Shown: piece by piece, positions 27,944 to 38,130 of the stretch
Position numbering within the stretch: position 1 is the first letter of the stretch
Layout of the letters: each line of letters opens with the position of its first letter
Assembly (NCBI RefSeq): GCF_007559275.1
Contig: NZ_VMHK01000002.1
Location: 62,001 to 126,000, forward strand
Source of the DNA: Bifidobacterium apousia
Lineage (GTDB): Bacteria > Actinomycetota > Actinomycetes > Actinomycetales > Bifidobacteriaceae
Direction of reading: 5' to 3'
Length of the DNA stretch: 64,000 nucleotides
Position numbers and translations under genes: made by a program
Notes under the pieces: model-generated
What the model was told of the DNA's origin: nothing
What the model saw: the letters and a program-made list of their open reading frames with translations, nothing else
Database searches by the model: none

Positions 27944-28264
27944 GTTTGCTCGATTCCTCTGACCTCTATGAGTTTTGCGATTGACAGTCCCAAGCTGGCC
28001 AGGTCTGCGACCCAGCTCCTGGTTGACCACTCGATCGCTGATGACAGGACTCTTGATAAAATCCTGCTATTCTCCACCGTATCTGACTGGGGATTGAGTT
28101 GGTGGATATGCGCGCTGAGCGAGAGTCAGATATGTCACTAATCGAGCAAGATGCTCATGACGACGAAGAGTGATGTGTCTGTTGCGGGCGGAACTGCAAG
28201 AGAGCCGCCGACGATGCCTCATTCAATCGGCAAACGGCGACGGCTCTCATCAGAGCACTGGTGC
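27944..28264. other. Region between mntH and catalase
   Basis: It carries the catalase leader and the mntH terminator; both genes run on the minus strand. No PerR/Fur-type palindrome was recognised near the catalase start, and no clear -35/-10 pair was found. Confidence 0.4.
28202..28246 (-). terminator. Hairpin after mntH
   Basis: GAGCCG (28202-28207) and CGGCTC (28241-28246), with further partial pairing inside (CGACG/CGGCG with a G-U wobble), form a stem-loop 19 bases beyond the mntH stop. The tail TCTCTT on the minus strand is weakly T-rich. Confidence 0.5.
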
Positions 28265-29707
28265 TCAGAGCATCTGTATCAGTTCGCCCACATCCTGGAT
28301 GACCAGCTGGAGGTTAAGCCCGGTCAGGATAGCCACGACAATCCAGGCCAGGAAGGCCATCCATCGAGGGTTGGCATACTTGCCCATGATCTTCTTGGAG
28401 GAGGTGTACCAGACCAGGGGGATCATGGATATGGGCAGGGCCACGCACAGGAAGACCTGGGAGTAGACCAGCAGACTATCCAGGGCGGACTCCTTGCCGC
28501 CGAAGGCGATGGTGCAGATCAGCACGGGGATGATGGAGATCACACGGGTGACCAGCCTGCGCAGCCAGAGAGGAATCCTCATGCGGATGAAGCCCTCCAT
28601 GACGATCTGTCCGGTCAGAGTGCCGGTAATGGTCGAGTTCTGACCGGAGGCCAGCAGGGCCACAGCGAAGAGGGTGGAGAGCAGACCGGAGGCGACCGGG
28701 CCGGCGATGGTCTTGTCGCCGAGAGCGTTGTAGAGGGCAGTGAAGGTATCCAGCCCCTCGCCGTGTCCGAAGAACATGGCTGCACCCAGCATCAGCAGCA
28801 GGCAGTTGACCACGAAGGCGGCGGACAGCTGGATGTTGGAATCCCAGGTGGCGAAGCGGACCGCGTTGGCAACCTGACGGTCGTCGCTGCGGTCGAAGTC
28901 GCGGGTCTGAACGATGGATGAGTGCAGGTAAAGGTTGTGGGGCATGACCGTGGCGCCCACGATGCCCAGAGCCATGGTCAGCTGTCCGTTGCCCAGGATG
29001 GCCTTGTCGGGGATGAAGCCGCGGAAGACTGCGGGCATGTCGGGCCTGGCCAGGAAGACCTCGTAAAGGAATACCGCCATGATGACCAGGATCAGGGTGG
29101 CCACGATGGCTTCGATGCGGCGGAAGCCGATCTTGGTCAGCAGCAGGAGGATGAGCACATCCAGCACGGTCAGCGTCACGCCCAGGATCAGCGGAATGCC
29201 GAAGAGCAGTTTCAGGGCGATGGCCCCGCCGATCACCTCGGCGATGTCGGTAGCCATCACAGCCAGCTCCGTGCAGATCCAGAGGACGAAGCTGAGCCGG
29301 CGGCTGGTGTGCTGGCGGGTGGCCTGGGCCAGGTCCAGACCAGTCACGATTCCCAGCTTGGCCGACATGTACTGCAGCATCATGGCGATCAGGCTGGAGA
29401 TCAGGATGACGCTCATGAGCAGGTAGCCATACTGGGCGCCGCCGCCAATGGAGGTGATCCAGTTGCCGGGATCCATGTAACCGACTGCCACCAGGGCGCC
29501 CGGGCCGGAGAAGGCTGCCAGGTTCTTCCAGAAGGAGGAGGTCGAATTGGGTACGGAGACCGTGGCGTTGATCTCCTCCAGGGAGCGCCCATTGGCCGTC
29601 TCAATGATGGGATGGGATTGGTGCTGCCGACTGGACGGCGGAGTCCTGACTTCGGATCCGGCTGGACTGGCGGACCCTGAGGCGGGTCGGGTCTGAGTGT
29701 TCGGCAT
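28265..29707 (-). CDS. mntH: NRAMP-type manganese/divalent metal transporter, 480 aa
   Basis: Proton-coupled importer of Mn2+ (and Fe2+) in the cell membrane. Helix 1 carries the metal-binding motif DPGNW in [12 protein letters not shown], and helix 6 carries [15 protein letters not shown] with the second metal site (MPHN). The loop [11 protein letters not shown] and about 11 hydrophobic segments agree with the family. The first 50 residues are a polar, Ser/Pro-rich cytosolic extension. The ATG at 29707 follows AAGGAAGGTGAC. It is divergent from a DtxR/MntR regulator, with a palindrome between them, and lies upstream of catalase on the same strand, so manganese import and peroxide defence are side by side. 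Confidence 0.93.
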   Translation of the reverse strand: MPNTQTRPASGSASPAGSEVRTPPSSRQHQSHPIIETANGRSLEEINATVSVPNSTSSFWKNLAAFSGPGALVAVGYMDPGNWITSIGGGAQYGYLLMSVILISSLIAMMLQYMSAKLGIVTGLDLAQATRQHTSRRLSFVLWICTELAVMATDIAEVIGGAIALKLLFGIPLILGVTLTVLDVLILLLLTKIGFRRIEAIVATLILVIMAVFLYEVFLARPDMPAVFRGFIPDKAILGNGQLTMALGIVGATVMPHNLYLHSSIVQTRDFDRSDDRQVANAVRFATWDSNIQLSAAFVVNCLLLMLGAAMFFGHGEGLDTFTALYNALGDKTIAGPVASGLLSTLFAVALLASGQNSTITGTLTGQIVMEGFIRMRIPLWLRRLVTRVISIIPVLICTIAFGGKESALDSLLVYSQVFLCVALPISMIPLVWYTSSKKIMGKYANPRWMAFLAWIVVAILTGLNLQLVIQDVGELIQML

Positions 29708-29754
29708 GTCACCTTCCTTGATTCTGGACCGTGGTGGTCGTGTGGCTGGCTATA

Positions 29755-29774
29755 GACTTCGACCCTTCGAAGTC
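29755..29774. promoter_or_regulatory. Palindromic operator between mntH and mntR
   Basis: GACTTCGA (29755-29762) and TCGAAGTC (29767-29774) are perfect 8-base inverted arms around CCCT. The site lies 47 bases before the mntH start and in front of the divergent DtxR-family gene, the expected place for a metal-dependent repressor to control one or both genes. Confidence 0.7.
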
Positions 29775-29883
29775 TAGTGGCGCTCGATGAAGAATACCAG
29801 AGGTGATCTGTGACAATCTCAAAATATGCCTGCGGGGGTTGCTCGCGGGTCGCGCCATGGATCTGTGCTATAGACTGTGGAAC

Positions 29884-30642
29884 ATGGGAATTGCCGAACT
29901 GTCTTCTAGCGCCCAGGATTATCTCAAGGTCATCTGGGATCTTCAGGAATGGGACAAGGGCCCTGTCCAGCCCACTGCGGTGGCCGAAAGGACGGGCATG
30001 AAACAGTCGACGGTCTCGGGCGCGCTGGGTCGTCTGGTCGATGCCGGTCTGGTCACTCACAGGCCTTACGGCAAGGTGGAGCTGACCCAAACCGGTCGTC
30101 GCTATGCGGTCACCATGGTCCGGCGCCATAGGCTGCTGGAGACCTTCCTGGTGCAGGTTCTCGGTTACGGATGGGATGAGGTGCATGAGGAGGCGGACAG
30201 CCTTGAGCACGCCGTCTCTGACAAGATGGTGGACCGCATCGACGAATATCTGGGACACCCCACTGCGGATCCACACGGGGATGCCATACCATCGGCTGAC
30301 GGAGATCTGCCTGATATGCCGGCTACCAGTCTTCTATCCGAGGTGCCGATAGGCTCAAAGGTCTGCATTCAACGAGTCAGCGACGAGGATTCGGACATCC
30401 TCAGGTATCTCGTTCGTCTCGGTCTCGTGCCTGGGAGTATTCTGCGTGTGGAAAGCAGGGAAAACAAGGACGGGATTGCGAAGTTTCAGGTGAGTACTCT
30501 TGCGCCTGCTGCTCCGGCAACTTCTCCCACGGAGTTGGGCAGTAATCCGGCGACGAATTTGGAAGCGCAGAATGAGGATGCTCAGAATGTCGTCGATGTG
30601 GACTTAAAAGCCGCTGATCTGATTCAGGTCAGTATGGCATGA
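29884..30642 (+). CDS. mntR: DtxR/MntR family metal-dependent repressor, 252 aa
   Basis: A metalloregulator. The N-terminal winged helix contains SSSAQDYLKVIWDLQEW, PTAVAERTGMKQSTVSGALGRLVDAGLVTH and the wing GKVELTQTGRRYA. The dimerisation and metal-binding domain contains RRHRLLETFLVQVLGYGWDEVHEEADSLEHAVSDKMVDRI, with the usual His/Glu/Cys-type ligands partly visible (E, H, E, H). An SH3-like FeoA domain (about 155-250) follows with an unusual Ala/Pro/Asn-rich insert. The ATG at 29884 begins the family core; ATG 29857 is possible. Neither has a Shine-Dalgarno site, but TATAGACT lies just upstream, so a leaderless transcript is possible. Divergence from mntH makes manganese the likely signal. 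Confidence 0.85.
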   Translation: MGIAELSSSAQDYLKVIWDLQEWDKGPVQPTAVAERTGMKQSTVSGALGRLVDAGLVTHRPYGKVELTQTGRRYAVTMVRRHRLLETFLVQVLGYGWDEVHEEADSLEHAVSDKMVDRIDEYLGHPTADPHGDAIPSADGDLPDMPATSLLSEVPIGSKVCIQRVSDEDSDILRYLVRLGLVPGSILRVESRENKDGIAKFQVSTLAPAAPATSPTELGSNPATNLEAQNEDAQNVVDVDLKAADLIQVSMA

Positions 30643-30745
30643 TGGTGATGGCTATAGTCAGATGCCAAGAATCTGTGCGGGTCAAATCCAATGCCAAGGA
30701 ACAGTCAGTCGGGCAGATTCCGGCGTAATCCTTAAGGGTGCAGGT

Positions 30746-32689
30746 ATGGATGCAGATACGAGAAAAGATCGCGACCTGGGCCAAGAAAAAGTGGTTGGCT
30801 CATCTGCCTTGGTAGCATGCCCGCTGGCACGTGATCGTGCCATTCGCAGATCGGCAGATACAAGTTCCTCTTCGTTTTCTCGGTTGCATAGACATGCCCA
30901 TATATATGCGGGACTGTTCGGAATTCTGATCGCCTTGACACTGGTGCTGGTTTGGTTCTCTCGCACTGGAGATATTTGGTTGTCTCCGATTCAGGAAATC
31001 GATGCCCCTTCTCATTATTATTTCATTCGTAAGCTGCTTAGGAATGGTCTATCGGTTGCGCTGACTCTGAATCCCAATGACTCGTTTTATCCGCCTTTGT
31101 TTCATCTTCTGGTTTACGGGATCATGCGGTTGTGCGCATTGTTTGGCATCGACATCACTATATTTGCTGGTGTCAATCTGATTTGGATTGCTTATGCCGG
31201 TTTGATTTTTCCTATGGGCATGCTGCTCTGGACCTCGTATTTCCTGGATGGGCTGTGTACTTGGCAACGTTGTCTGCTTTCTGCCGCTGTGCCCATATTG
31301 TCCGTCATTTCAGCGGCTTTCCCATATTGGACTCTGAGTGCTGGTCCCCTCTTTGCCTATGGTCTGGGGACTGCTTTGCTGCCTTTTGCGCTTTATGCCG
31401 GTCTGCGACTCATTGATGCTGTGACTGCTGAACGTGCAGATGGCCCTCGTCATATATTGCAGTGGGCGATCGTCAACATCGTTTTTGGATTGCTTGTCAT
31501 GCTGGCTCATCCACGTGTTGCCTTTACCTACCTGGTGCTGATAGGGTTTTTCGTTCTCTTCAGATTGCCGTGGCGTTGGATTCTTGCGGCTCTCGGAGGT
31601 CTGGGAGTCGCGGTTCTGTTCTTTGCCTTGTATGTGATGCGCCGTGATCATGGGAAGGATTTCCTGCATCCGTCCAATTGGTTTCACACTTATCAGCCTA
31701 CGCGGAGCCTGTCTGAAGCCTTCCGAATTGTCATTACTGATTTTCTGCCTGGTATTTCCGGCCTGGCAATGGCTGTCTGCCTGGTGCTTTCCATTGTGTC
31801 TGCACTGGCTCTGAGCGGCAGACGGTTCAAGGATGGTTTGGCACTTGTTCTCTCATATGTACTGATAGGGGTGATTTTCGTATGTGCAGCTGCGGTTAAG
31901 GGGCCACTGGCTAATGTGCTTACCGCTGCTTGGTACCGAGGAGAGACTCGGCCATTGACAATGATCCCGCTTGGCGTTGTGCCTCTGTTGGTTTTCGGTA
32001 TGCGATGCCTATTCCAATACAGACCGGACACAAATAAGAGGTCTTTCGTGTCGGTTCTCTATAGAGAGTACGGATCGAATTTTGTAGTAGTTCTTCTCTT
32101 GGTCTGCTTGACAACTGCGGCCTGCTTCTTTAACCCCACTCGGGAGGCGGTAGCATCGAGCGTGGCTCGAAACACGGGTTTTACTAAGACTGACCAATCG
32201 GAGCAGCTTACCGACCGGAAACGTCAAGTGCTTTCTCAAGTCAACCAATTGGTGGGGCCGCATTCCACTGTAATTGCTGATCCGCTCAACGGATCCATGT
32301 ATGGGATGACACTGTATGGCATAGACATGCTGTACCCGGTATATAACCCCATGGATACCAAGAATGGCAAGGTCTTTGGTCAGGTAGAACACGCGTTCGC
32401 TTCCGGGGATCCCGAGCTCATGTTGAGCACGACTTGTCCGGTCACTACCAGCTATGACAAAGGGGCCGAAAACAGGACTGCAACTCCAACGAATAAGTAC
32501 CTGCTTACTATGGGCGATCAGGCATCTGATCTGCAAATGTTCACCTATAAAGCCCAGTATTATCCGTTCCATAATCAAGCACTTTTCGATAGATACATAA
32601 AATCGGGGGCTCTTCAGAAGATCAAGGACTTCGGGTCACCTGTTGGAGGTAGTCAGCCTTGGGAACTCTACCGTTTATCGTGCAGCTAA
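30746..32689 (+). CDS. Polytopic membrane protein, GT-C-like, 647 aa
   Basis: An integral membrane protein with about 12 hydrophobic segments and a C-terminal soluble part (about 470-647). I do not know a named family with certainty; it resembles the DUF6541-type proteins of actinobacterial glycan loci. The first outer loop carries QEIDAPSHYYFIRKLL, followed by SFYPPLFHLLVYG. An acidic residue in that loop and a YPPLFH segment are features of GT-C glycosyltransferases that use lipid-linked sugars outside the membrane. The ATG at 30746 follows AAGGGTGCAGGT. It opens the glycan locus, so a role in adding sugars to, or flipping, a surface polymer is inferred. Function not proven. Confidence 0.65.
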   Translation: MDADTRKDRDLGQEKVVGSSALVACPLARDRAIRRSADTSSSSFSRLHRHAHIYAGLFGILIALTLVLVWFSRTGDIWLSPIQEIDAPSHYYFIRKLLRNGLSVALTLNPNDSFYPPLFHLLVYGIMRLCALFGIDITIFAGVNLIWIAYAGLIFPMGMLLWTSYFLDGLCTWQRCLLSAAVPILSVISAAFPYWTLSAGPLFAYGLGTALLPFALYAGLRLIDAVTAERADGPRHILQWAIVNIVFGLLVMLAHPRVAFTYLVLIGFFVLFRLPWRWILAALGGLGVAVLFFALYVMRRDHGKDFLHPSNWFHTYQPTRSLSEAFRIVITDFLPGISGLAMAVCLVLSIVSALALSGRRFKDGLALVLSYVLIGVIFVCAAAVKGPLANVLTAAWYRGETRPLTMIPLGVVPLLVFGMRCLFQYRPDTNKRSFVSVLYREYGSNFVVVLLLVCLTTAACFFNPTREAVASSVARNTGFTKTDQSEQLTDRKRQVLSQVNQLVGPHSTVIADPLNGSMYGMTLYGIDMLYPVYNPMDTKNGKVFGQVEHAFASGDPELMLSTTCPVTTSYDKGAENRTATPTNKYLLTMGDQASDLQMFTYKAQYYPFHNQALFDRYIKSGALQKIKDFGSPVGGSQPWELYRLSCS

Positions 32690-33156
32690 TAAATGCCAAC
32701 ACCAGGCGGTGCGTGTTCATTGATGAGGGTAATGAGTGTACAAGATCACTGTGGCCTATTCCGGGATATGCCTAGATCAATGAAATTGGGCTTCTGAGGA
32801 AAGACGGCAATAGCAGTTAGTGCCGCTTCGATAAAGTGCAATAATCAGTTGTATTGCCTGTTAATAACACTACGGGATATGGTACGCTATAATCAGTTAA
32901 TTCACGAACATGGTCGTTAGCAGATATAGGCAAGTATGTTTTATCATTCCGTATACTCTTCGAGAGTAGCTGAAGCAGGGATGAACTATTGACCAGGGTA
33001 GAAGTCGTGCAGTGTTTCCGGCCGGTCAGGCTGAGATAGTACTTCATTCCGGTAAAGGGTAGATTATGATAGTCGAAGTATATTTGCCTTGTTATTGTGC
33101 TGTCATTAGCGGCTTCCCTTGCAGGGCGAAGAGAAGATGCGAAGGAGTAACAAGCG
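32690..33156. other. 467-base AT-rich stretch without a gene
   Basis: It lies between two plus-strand genes. A 76-codon minus-strand frame (32817-33047) has no ribosome-binding site and is not accepted. Base composition is lower in GC than in the flanks beyond the glycan locus. No strong palindrome or promoter was recognised. Confidence 0.4.
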
Positions 33157-33873
33157 ATGCTGTACGGTTTGACGATATCTCTGGTTATGCCATGCCGTAA
33201 TGAGGCAAAGCATCTGGCTCGGATGGTTGCCGCTATTCCCGATTTCTACGACGAGATAATCTGCGTCAGCAATAAATCCACTGATAATACGGTTGCAATT
33301 GGTCGACAGCTTGAAAAGTTGTATCCACGTTTCCATTTACTTGTTGATGATCGTGTAGTCTCTGGAATCGGTTATGGGTTTGCTCATATGACTGGAATCA
33401 GTAGAGCCAAGAGTTCGATTATCGTATGTGCAGATTCCGACGGTACTTATCCTATCGAAGATCTTCCGCGTATCTTAGGCATTATGAAAAACCGTAGTCT
33501 GGTCTTTGCTTCCTGCTCACGGTATCCAGATAAAAACATTCCTTTCACCCTGCAACTGGGGGTAAAAGTCCTGAACCTTGAAATTTTCTTTCTTTATGCA
33601 ATCATCATTCATGACTCCCTGTCTGGGATGTGGGTATTCGAGCGTAGTGTTGTCCCTTCCCTGCATTTGACGGAGGGCGACTGGAACCTTTCTCCCCAGA
33701 TCAAACTTAATGCTCATAAATATCTGGGTGATCGTTTCGGCGAAATTAAAGTTACTCAGCGAACTAGGCTTGGAGAGACAAAACAGTCCTACGTAAAAAC
33801 CGGGCTGGGTCATTTGAAATGGATCTTCAAAAACCGCTTTACTCAGCGTGAGGGTATCCAATCTGCCGATTAA
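33157..33873 (+). CDS. Family 2 glycosyltransferase, 238 aa
   Basis: A GT-A-fold glycosyltransferase resembling polyprenol-phosphate sugar synthases. The start ISLVMPCRNEAKHLARMVAAIP is the typical first strand and loop. CVSNKSTDNT replaces the more usual DDGSxDxT. CADSDGTYPIEDLPRIL contains the DxD-type metal site (DSD) and the YP.EDL motif seen in dolichol-phosphate-mannose-synthase-like enzymes. No transmembrane tail is clear, although VLNLEIFFLYAIII is hydrophobic. The ATG at 33157 has AAGGAG nine bases upstream. It probably charges a lipid carrier with a sugar for the neighbouring GT-C-like membrane proteins; that coupling is inference. Confidence 0.8.
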   Translation: MLYGLTISLVMPCRNEAKHLARMVAAIPDFYDEIICVSNKSTDNTVAIGRQLEKLYPRFHLLVDDRVVSGIGYGFAHMTGISRAKSSIIVCADSDGTYPIEDLPRILGIMKNRSLVFASCSRYPDKNIPFTLQLGVKVLNLEIFFLYAIIIHDSLSGMWVFERSVVPSLHLTEGDWNLSPQIKLNAHKYLGDRFGEIKVTQRTRLGETKQSYVKTGLGHLKWIFKNRFTQREGIQSAD

Positions 33874-33957
33874 AACGGTAATGTAACTACTCACATCGAT
33901 ATCAAAAATTACAGGCCATAATCTTCTACGAAGCTGGACGTCCTTGGGTCATTAATT

Positions 33958-35394
33958 TTAGATCGCCTCGGTATTCTGACTTTTCTTCGTGGTTTCCTCT
34001 CCAGTTTCCTTTATTTTTGGCGGCTGTGTCTTATTGGATTCTGCTTTGGAATCTTTTGTGGCAGTGAGGTTTTCGCCAGGGGCATGGAAGACGATGCAGA
34101 CTAGGAGGGGAAGAAAAGGTTCAAAGTACCTGGCCTGAATTCCCTTGATGGAATCACCAATCCTCATCAGAGGCAGTGTGTTCCAAGTGAGCATCATTGC
34201 TGCATAGACCATATAAATAAGGAGGAGGAAAGCAAAAGCCGAGGTGATCTGGTATCGATATATGCTTATAAATTCTCGAGTTGAAGTAACTTTGTATCGG
34301 GGACGGGGGAAGTTGTGGATGAGCAATCCCAAGGCCAGACCAATTATGACTACTAGGAGGATTGAGGGAGCGCCTAGTCTAAGCAGCTGCATAGGTTCTC
34401 TCATGAAGTTCCACGCCACAGCTATGAACATCCTCAATGGATGGCGAATCATGAAGATTAAATTCTGAGAGACGGATGCTTCAGCCCAAACAGTTGAGTA
34501 CAAGGATGACCAGGTACTATACACTGCCAGTATGATGAGGGCGGAGAAACCCAAATAAAGAGCTTTCCGTTTGGTCGAGAGAATCCGTCGAGGCAGGACG
34601 AGAATCAATATAACAAGACTTGCGTAGACCGTTTTGCACATGAACAAGAGCACTGTGAGCACCGATACGGCTATCATCTCCGTCCTTGTGGCGGGCTGGT
34701 TACGTGTGGTGATGGCCATGAAGAGGGCGATAAATACGGCGCACAGGCTGATAAAAAGAGAATCTGCCATGAGACTCGATGCGATGAACATACCATGTGG
34801 CAGTGCACCGATGATAGCCAAAAATATTTTCCCTCTAGGGATGATAACAATGGCTAGGCAGAACATGATGGTGTAAACCAGCAGGTTGCTCATCCGACCC
34901 AATTGCCAAGTCTGGTAAGGGGATTGATGCGTATGAAGGCCCATCCAGATGCCCATAGCCTGCGGCAGGAATACAGCCGGGAAATATTGGTTGGCGCGGT
35001 TCGTGAGTTTAAGGGAATCTGTGGTGACTTCCCTGCTTGGTGCCGAATTATTAACAGCCTTTTGAGCCTCAATTGCTGGATCATAGTCTGCTGTCTGGTT
35101 CAGAAGAGTCGCTACTAATGCGTTCTGGCATCCCTGAAGACTTAGAAAGCGGGAATCGCCGTGAAGCTGCTGGATTTTGGTTGTATTACCGTAGTGATCT
35201 ACGTGTAGATCGGGTTTGTTGAGAATTTGTCCGGTGGCAGCGGCGTACGAGGCATAGGCATGAATATTTGGATCGGGTAAGGACAGCGCACCCACTGTCG
35301 TGATATAGAAGCTGCCTTGGAGCAAGGCGAACATAAGAAAGAACAGCAGAGCCCCTTTGCTCTTTTTCAGGGCTCGTATTGGTTGCTTTTGCAT
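33958..35394 (-). CDS. DUF2142-type membrane protein (first of a tandem pair), 478 aa
   Basis: A multi-helix membrane protein with about 10-12 hydrophobic segments. After helix 1 comes a large outer loop with ALSLPDPNIHAYASYAAATGQ and HGDSRFLSLQG. Next are NRANQYFPAVFLPQAMGIWMGLHTHQSPYQTWQLGRMSNL and SSLMADSLFISL. These fit the DUF2142 family found in polysaccharide loci and thought to be GT-C-like. The ATG at 35394 follows AGGAG at seven bases. The C-terminus is a hydrophilic Lys/Thr/Glu-rich tail of about 40 residues. It is 93 bases downstream of a paralogue in the same direction and converges on the GT2 gene. Substrate unknown. Confidence 0.75.
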   Translation of the reverse strand: MQKQPIRALKKSKGALLFFLMFALLQGSFYITTVGALSLPDPNIHAYASYAAATGQILNKPDLHVDHYGNTTKIQQLHGDSRFLSLQGCQNALVATLLNQTADYDPAIEAQKAVNNSAPSREVTTDSLKLTNRANQYFPAVFLPQAMGIWMGLHTHQSPYQTWQLGRMSNLLVYTIMFCLAIVIIPRGKIFLAIIGALPHGMFIASSLMADSLFISLCAVFIALFMAITTRNQPATRTEMIAVSVLTVLLFMCKTVYASLVILILVLPRRILSTKRKALYLGFSALIILAVYSTWSSLYSTVWAEASVSQNLIFMIRHPLRMFIAVAWNFMREPMQLLRLGAPSILLVVIIGLALGLLIHNFPRPRYKVTSTREFISIYRYQITSAFAFLLLIYMVYAAMMLTWNTLPLMRIGDSIKGIQARYFEPFLPLLVCIVFHAPGENLTATKDSKAESNKTQPPKIKETGEETTKKSQNTEAI

Positions 35395-35487
35395 GTTTGG
35401 GCTCCTGCCGATAAGCATATTAGAAGATAATAAGTATGCGCTGATGCTGGACGATAAAGTAGGCATTGACGATGCCGAGGATCACGG

Positions 35488-36891
35488 CTATTGCATTGGA
35501 GAAGCATTCTCTGCTCTGGGAGTTTCCTCAATAGAATCGGTCGGTGTCTGCGGGGCTCGAGTGGTTGATGTCTTCTCGGGCGGGAAGAAACAGATACTGG
35601 TCATGAGGGGCAGAAGCGGGGTGAGATACCTCCCCTGAAACCCCTGTATCGCATGGACGGTCCTCATGACAGTCATATCGTTCCAAGTGAGATCAATGAA
35701 GAGGAAGGCCAGGAAAGCTGCGCAGAAGAACGCGACGATGGAAACCCAGACGTACCGGTATCGACGTATAGAAGCAGACGGAGAGTTCTGGCCCGCCGCC
35801 ATATATCTGTCGGAAGTGAACAGAATGATCCAAGCCGTCAGCACGACGAGTGTAGGAACCAAGGCAGTTGGACCGATTTTCAAGAGCTTTTTGGGGAACT
35901 CTATAAGATTCCAAGAAATAGTGAATATGACCTTTAAGGGGTGCCTGAACATGAAATGGGTGTTGTCAGCAATGCTAGCGATTGCCGGTACAATCTGATA
36001 GAACGAACTCCACAAGCCATAAATTGGGAGTGCAATCAGGGCTGATATGCCTGTGAATTTGGCCTTGCGTTTCGTTGTCATTAGTGACTTAGGTAGTGCC
36101 CATACCAACAGAGCCAGTGCCACGTACACCGTTTTAAAGAGGAAAAGGCAAACAGTGAGTCCTATAAGGATTCCCATCTGACCTCGGGTTACCGGTTTAT
36201 CGTGGGTTGAGAGGGAGAAGAAATAGGCGATGAAGCATGTACAGATACTGATGAACATGGCATCTGCCATGAGGCTGGATGCTATGAATATGGTTGGGTA
36301 GAGCGAACTCAGTATGGCTATGAAATACTTCCCTTTGGGAATCATTGTGATGGCCAGGCTGATTAGGAGGAGGTAGAAGGCAAAATTCGCTATTCTCCCG
36401 CATTGCCAGACGTTGTAGGGACTAAGGCCCGTGTGGAGTCCGATCCATACACCTATCCCTTGTGGCAAGTAGACCAGAGGGAAGTATTGGTTTGCACGCG
36501 AAGGAAATGTCTTGTCAGGGAGAGTGACTTGGGAAGACGGCCTCTGATCGGCCAAGCGTTGATTGCCTATGTAAGGGTCGGTGGCCATGGGGTCACCGAT
36601 GATGTCCATCACTAACGCGTTGTTCATGCCCTTGTTGTGGAGGAATCGGGAGTCACCTGAAATATGCTGGCTCTTTATTGTGTTTCCGAATGTGTCCGTA
36701 TGACGCTCTGGCAAATTCATTATTTGCCCGGTTGCCATGGCATACGAGGCGTTGGCATGCATGTCACCATCTGGCAGGGTCAGGGCTCCGACATTGGTCA
36801 GAAAGACCATGCCCTCGAATATGGAAATAATGAGGAAGAACAATACCGCAAAGGTGCTGTGACTGTTTAATCGTTTAGCTTGCAGTTTCAC
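35488..36891 (-). CDS. DUF2142-type membrane protein (second of a tandem pair), 467 aa
   Basis: A paralogue of the next gene downstream. It shares helix 1 followed by VGALTLPDGDMHANASYAMATGQIMN, the SGDSRFLHNKG loop, SRANQYFPLVYLPQGIGVWIGLHTGLSPYNVWQCGRIANF and SSLMADAMFIS, plus a similar order of hydrophobic segments. The start is a GTG at 36891 with AGGGGG upstream. The C-terminal tail is Thr/Pro/Glu-rich and shorter. The gene is divergent from rmlB. Two adjacent copies suggest two related steps in surface-glycan assembly, for example acceptors or donors that differ; this is inference, since the family has no well-defined reaction that I can cite. Confidence 0.75.
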   Translation of the reverse strand: MKLQAKRLNSHSTFAVLFFLIISIFEGMVFLTNVGALTLPDGDMHANASYAMATGQIMNLPERHTDTFGNTIKSQHISGDSRFLHNKGMNNALVMDIIGDPMATDPYIGNQRLADQRPSSQVTLPDKTFPSRANQYFPLVYLPQGIGVWIGLHTGLSPYNVWQCGRIANFAFYLLLISLAITMIPKGKYFIAILSSLYPTIFIASSLMADAMFISICTCFIAYFFSLSTHDKPVTRGQMGILIGLTVCLFLFKTVYVALALLVWALPKSLMTTKRKAKFTGISALIALPIYGLWSSFYQIVPAIASIADNTHFMFRHPLKVIFTISWNLIEFPKKLLKIGPTALVPTLVVLTAWIILFTSDRYMAAGQNSPSASIRRYRYVWVSIVAFFCAAFLAFLFIDLTWNDMTVMRTVHAIQGFQGRYLTPLLPLMTSICFFPPEKTSTTRAPQTPTDSIEETPRAENASPMQ

Positions 36892-36973
36892 GCAGGCCCC
36901 CTTGCTTAGCGACCATAGAGGCCCGTAGCTGAATACAACAGAGGTACATTAGCACACCTAAAAAAGGAAGTAG

Positions 36974-38014
<1,041 letters not shown>

Positions 38015-38130
38015 CCGTGAGGACAACACGTCGGGATGCGAAGTTGCTTTCTGCGTTGCTCGAGTGATATTCGCTTCCCCCTAGTGATGAAAGATGATCG
38101 ATCCCGTAAGAAAGTGACTAAATAGTAACC

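Noticed and set aside
26741-28141. Plus-strand frame of 466 codons opposite catalase
   Set aside because: Shadow of the catalase gene in high-GC DNA; the catalase frame has all catalytic motifs.
28151-29680. Two long plus-strand frames opposite mntH, rich in Gly, His, Asp and Gln
   Set aside because: Composition is that of the reverse strand of a membrane protein; mntH has the DPGN and MPHN motifs.
32817-33047. 76-codon minus-strand frame in the AT-rich gap
   Set aside because: No ribosome-binding site, no family likeness, and the composition gives no sign of selection.
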